A stretch of DNA of 64,000 nt from Terebella lapidaria (lineage: Eukaryota > Annelida > Polychaeta > Terebellida > Terebellidae). A program made the translations under genes and the position numbers. The notes under the pieces are model-generated. The model was not told the origin of the DNA, made no database searches, and was given only the letters and a program-made list of their open reading frames with translations. The stretch lies in NCBI GenBank assembly GCA_949152475.1, contig OX424561.1, positions 4,712,001 to 4,776,000 of the forward strand, given 5' to 3'. This document shows, in pieces, positions 59,869 through 64,000 of the stretch (positions within the stretch are counted from its first letter, which is position 1; every line of letters begins with the position of its first letter).

Positions 59869-62759
59869 TCAGTAGGTGGAAGCCACGACGGGTGATCGGA
59901 CAGGTTCGACATACTGTTTGATGAACTTGTCTGCGGGCAGTGTCCTAAACGTGACCGTCTCCAGACTGTCGTGTACAAAACTCTTCCCGTGAAAGGATGC
60001 ACTCGTCACCAAGACCTCCGCCTCGCCGTCCGCCTTCACTCCGGCTATGTATCGGGCGTTGATCCTAGACAACGGCAGCATTACTTTATGCAACACCCTG
60101 TACTCAATGTATGTCCGGTGTTTAGCGTCGTACGTTTCCAATGCGACGGATTTGACGTTTTCCACGTTCATGTCGTTGAATGAATCACAGTCGAAGTTTG
60201 TGTAGACGACCTCTAGCTGTCCCCTATATTGGTTACACATGCAAACATCGATGACGTCACGGAGTCTATCCACGTCCAGCTCTGGCGAGGCGATGTACAC
60301 CTTGGTGTCCGGACAGCCCAGCCACTTGTAGAGCAGGGAGCGCCACAGCTTGTGGATGTAGCTCATACCCGGCCTCAGGCCGCCCTCAACAAGCGACTCT
60401 AGTTGTTTGTCCAAGTCCTCACCCTCGAACACAGGCTGGAACAGCAAACATTCTCCAATAAAGTATAATCACCAAATATAAACGGTCATTCTCTTCGATG
60501 GCTCTGCTGGATATATCTATCGGGTTCAACAATATTTACATAACATTTCACTACGTGTCAATATACATGTCCGTCAGTTATGTTTGACATCTGCAAGATT
60601 CAATTATGTAAGCATACATCAGGTTTCTATATCCATGAACGGTTGTCCGCTGACTTTATATTATAGTTGTTCACAGTTTTTGTGACACATAATGGGTTAG
60701 ACTTAAAGGCATCCAGTTCGCACCATTGTTGACATATTTGTTTTTATCAATGCGAAATATTAAAAGCCTGTTTGATGAGTCCAGTTTCATACTTAGATGG
60801 GTTCGCCTCTGAATTGCACCATGCCACCATACGTGTGGGTGCGATTAAAGCTAGGGACCTGAGTGCATAATTAATACTAACAAATCCTTTATACATCAGA
60901 ACATTTCACTATTTCTTGGAACCTAAAACATTCCATGTGTGTCCCTACATGGTGTCGCTGACAAGAGATAGACAAATAGCTGGTCCGAGACTGACCTGGT
61001 CCAGGTTGAGGTTCCCCAGACCCTCGATGTAATCGTCAGCGTGTTCCTCCATCCGCTTGTCCAGCGTGGTGTTGACAGCGTGACTCGGTGTCCTCAGCAA
61101 CAAATAGTCCTCCACCTCTGCCATAATATATGCATTCAATTAATTGAGCACTCAAATCGGGGCATATATAATCGTTAGGTTTCAAATACATTTAGCCTTG
61201 TTCCAAATATGAACCAGATAATGGTTTTAAAACATGAAATATCTAGAACATCATGGAATATTTGATGGATTATAAGCTCGGTTTAGAATCTACTATGTTC
61301 GCACTATCTCATGCAAAATATCTCAGGAAACGGATTGATTTCTTCATACGACTACATGTATTTATATTTAATTTTAAATACAAACGACAATAGGGCAAAT
61401 TCAAACTTCAGAATAGTATTCATCGCATTGGCTACAAGCAAGCGACCCATCCGTACCAGTGTTCGGGTCTGTACATGTGAACGCGGGCTCCTCGCTCCCG
61501 ACCTTCATGCCCGCCGTGGGGATGAAGGTCCAGGTCTTCTGAAACGAGCCGTCGTAGTTGTCAAGGAGCGGTCTGAACCGCCGCACGAACCAGTCGTAGA
61601 TGTACGGACCCTCGAGCTTGAGGGCGCCAGTCGCCATGTACACGGTGAAGATGATCTTCTCCGCCTTGAGGATGAGCCGGTCCCCGCCACTCCGCCCGTC
61701 GTACAGCTTGGTGTAAGGGAAGGTCTCGGGCGGGAAGTTGGCCGGGTGTTGGAGCACGTTAGCCCAGAGGATAGCGAGGGTGATGGAGCCTTTCCGCGTG
61801 ATGTGGGTGATCCGGATCGAGTCCTCTAGGTGCAAGTACACGGACTCTCCCGTCTTGTCGTACACGTAGTCCTTGATGTACTTCTCCAGCCGCGCCTCCC
61901 GCATCCTGATCTGTCAAATAAAAATAAAAGTATGGTACACGACCCTTCACAACATCCCTCTACTGCATTTATCCATGAACGAGAATGCAACGACACCGGG
62001 AATTCTGAGACTGTAGCCCAGACGAGGAATCAGGAGTCAGGTCCGGATTGCATTATGTGAACGGGATTATAAGAACAGTAGATTTTGCACACCCACACAC
62101 AGATGGTGATCAACTCAAGCACAACACGATGAAGAACATACTACAGCACCTATATCGATATCCAATCAAATATGGATTAATTATTCAAGGCGCGTTTTGT
62201 TCATTTTTGTGTGGAACTCAGGATACACATTATGGAGTTTTGCTGCAAACCCAACAGATCATGTAATATTGATTGCTGTTACTAACGATGGCGAGGTTTG
62301 CTCAGCTTATGGGTGTCGGCTATAGGATAGTTCGCGATGAACATGATGGTACATGATGTCATCTACATGTGTCTGTTTGAAGTGGCATTTCAAATGGAAA
62401 ATAATCGTCACCGGAAGTTAAGAATGAAAACAAATAGGATCCACCTAAATAGAAAAGTAAACACACTAGTTCAGGCGAAAAAATTAAATTAGCTGTCCAG
62501 TGTCGGATGTCTGATTTATTCACTGGAATACCTTGTCAGCGAGAGTGCTGCCGGAGTGTGTGTGACATACCTTGTCAGCTTGAGCACTGCTGGAGTGTGT
62601 ACCGTTCATGTTGAAGTAGAAGTCTCGGCAGGTGTATGAGGAGGCCGAGGACAGGGTACTCGACGTGTCACTCCCACAGGAGCAGCCTTCCCCCGGCTCC
62701 TCTCCGTATCCGTTCTCCAACATACAGTCGTATGTACACAGCGCCGACATCCCGAGCAT
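59869..62759 (-). CDS. Unassigned 443-aa protein, possible PLD-like C-terminal half
   Basis: Four exons: 62571-62759, 61457-61910, 60996-61117 and 59869-60435. All introns are GT-AG and all phases match. The N-terminal 63 residues are rich in Cys, Ser and Gly. Exon 2 encodes a well-conserved-looking globular region (LEKYIKDYVYDKTGESVYLH, FVRRFRPLLDNYDGSFQKTW). Exon 4 has KVYIASPELDVDRLRDVIDV and ARYIAGVKADGEAEVLVTSA followed by SFHGKSF, reminiscent of PLD-like proteins with a FHAKFI...VLVTSANF motif. The expected HxK reads NxR here, so if related it is probably not catalytic. There is no signal peptide. It converges with the LU-EGF gene, 725 bp apart. An upstream non-coding or coding exon cannot be excluded. 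Confidence 0.85.
62532..62610 (-). repeat. Tandem duplication of a splice-donor region (39-bp period)
   Basis: The end of exon 1 of the 443-aa gene is duplicated with a 39-bp period. Donor 1 (GACAAG/GTATGT, exon edge 62571) and donor 2 (GACAAG/GTATTC, exon edge 62532) both keep frame. Use of donor 2 would add 13 residues (VCHTHSGSTLADK). Confidence 0.8.
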
Positions 62760-64000
62760 CCGGACAGCTGGTTTGTTACTGGTACCTTGTAGAAAGTGTC
62801 TCGACTTCCCCTGGTCTACCCTACGCCAGCCCCCTGACCGCGGCGATCTGCGTCACGACGTTTTCTCACGTGTTCCGCGTGCTGCTGTGTAACGTATTTA
62901 TCCTGAATTCTCCACCAACTGTCTAAGACCTATATCTGGTATCTGTTCAGTGTCTCCCCTGTAGTCTGTCGCCGGTCGGAATATGGGAGACGTCACCGTG
63001 CTAGGACAGGTACATCAATCGATAGCTCCGTACCCAGGTGCGCCGGTCACAGACAATCCCCGCCAGCTCGCGGTCCCGGAGGGTGCCACTCTCTAATCGG
63101 CGGGAGAGCTTGGAGAGATGTACGCATCGATACACCGCACCTCTCCCGTAATTATTAATTGGGAGATGGCGTGCTACGGGCGTACACAATGACGGGCATC
63201 TAATGATCGTAGACAGGCACTCAACACCCCTGTTGTCCTTGCAGTTTATAAAGCGAGGTCTATAATCCAGTGATGACCATAAAGCACTGTCCCTTCCTGT
63301 CACCTAGCTGTGTTTTGTATCAGGTGCGAGCCAGTTGTTTCACAAGGCCGGTTGTCACACGCTGCATAATGCCTGGTTTACCCCTATCAGTGTGCCGTGT
63401 TTGCTCCTGAATATGGCGTTATGGTGTTAGAATAAACAAGCTAACCTCTCGTTACGTTTTGCGGCGTGTGTGTGCATACATTACACCCTTAGTAAGTGAT
63501 CAGTCCGACGACTATTGTCACCAAACAAAATGGTTACCCGACACCTGTCAATGATATCTTTCGTTTTCACCGGCAGTCGCGGCCAAAATCTATTTAATTC
63601 ACTGATATTTTTTTCGTATTTTATTGATAAACGCCGACTGAAAATAAAGTGACACCGGTATAGATTCGCACTGATTGACTGGTTGGTTGTTGTCTGCAGG
63701 GGTTTGGACCGTGAGAGGACGTGACGGAATCACGTCATGTACGTGGGTTCTAAACCAAACAGCACGACATAAAGGGCTAAAATAAACTGAAGTATCTAAC
63801 ATATGCCTCCTGGGAGGTCTAACTCAATTGATTCCATTTCTCTGCATGTTTATTTGTGAAAAAATACTATGTTTGAAGCCTTTTGTGAAATCGTTGACAT
63901 CTTTATCGAGGGTTTGGTTTTGGTGAATATACTAGACGCTACTGGCGTTCGAACTTCAAGTACTGAAATTCGAACTCTATGGATCAGCATATTCCAACAC
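62760..64000. other. No gene seen; upstream region of the 443-aa gene
   Basis: Open frames are short and lack motifs or convincing splice sites. Part of this stretch should contain the promoter of the minus-strand gene ending at 62759. The last 500 bp are AT-rich and featureless. Confidence 0.45.

Noticed and set aside
1-64000. tRNA or rRNA genes
   Set aside because: No cloverleaf with A/B boxes or rRNA core sequence was recognised by eye; only the tRNA-Leu-complementary primer sites of the LTR elements were found.

Overview
The window is eukaryotic, intron-rich, AT-leaning DNA, most likely from a marine invertebrate. The evidence is short exons with GT-AG introns, typical animal genes (CPT1-like, CIAO2A, EGF and chitin-binding modules) and many foldback repeats. 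A lancelet or another deuterostome/lophotrochozoan fits, but the sequence alone does not fix the species.

Layout. Positions 1-33470 hold a CPT1-like carnitine acyltransferase gene on the minus strand. I could place 18 coding exons with matching phases; the 3' end runs off the left edge. Two young Ty3/gypsy LTR elements sit in its introns: element 1 at 2601-13132 (TSD atat) and element 2 at 16475-27001 (TSD atag). Element 2 is nested inside an AT-rich hAT-like repeat (about 16406-27855). Both elements carry a region downstream of pol with its own TATA-type promoter module, and element 1 has two C2H2 zinc-finger ORFs there. From 33471 to 38983 there are low-complexity tracts, foldback elements and two small unassigned ORFs. 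Positions 38984-44972 are a 6-kb minisatellite of 40-bp units, interrupted by a perfect 144-bp palindrome flanked by an 8-bp target duplication. CIAO2A lies on the minus strand at 46150-47500 (5 exons). Positions 47636-53107 are mostly repeats, and 53108-54970 is a 3-copy tandem repeat of about 622 bp. A secreted LU-EGF(x4)-chitin-binding protein gene runs on the plus strand at 55675-59143 (9 exons). A convergent minus-strand gene at 59869-62759 (4 exons) encodes a 443-aa protein with a possible PLD-like C-terminal half. No gene was found in 62760-64000.

The host genes are unrelated in pathway: mitochondrial fatty-acid import (CPT1), cytosolic Fe-S assembly (CIAO2A), an extracellular modular protein, and an unknown. 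The most distinctive features are the LTR family with zinc-finger accessory ORFs and repeated promoter modules, the LU-EGF-ChtBD2 architecture with a cysteine-bearing microexon, and the minisatellite with its palindromic insertion and higher-order duplication.
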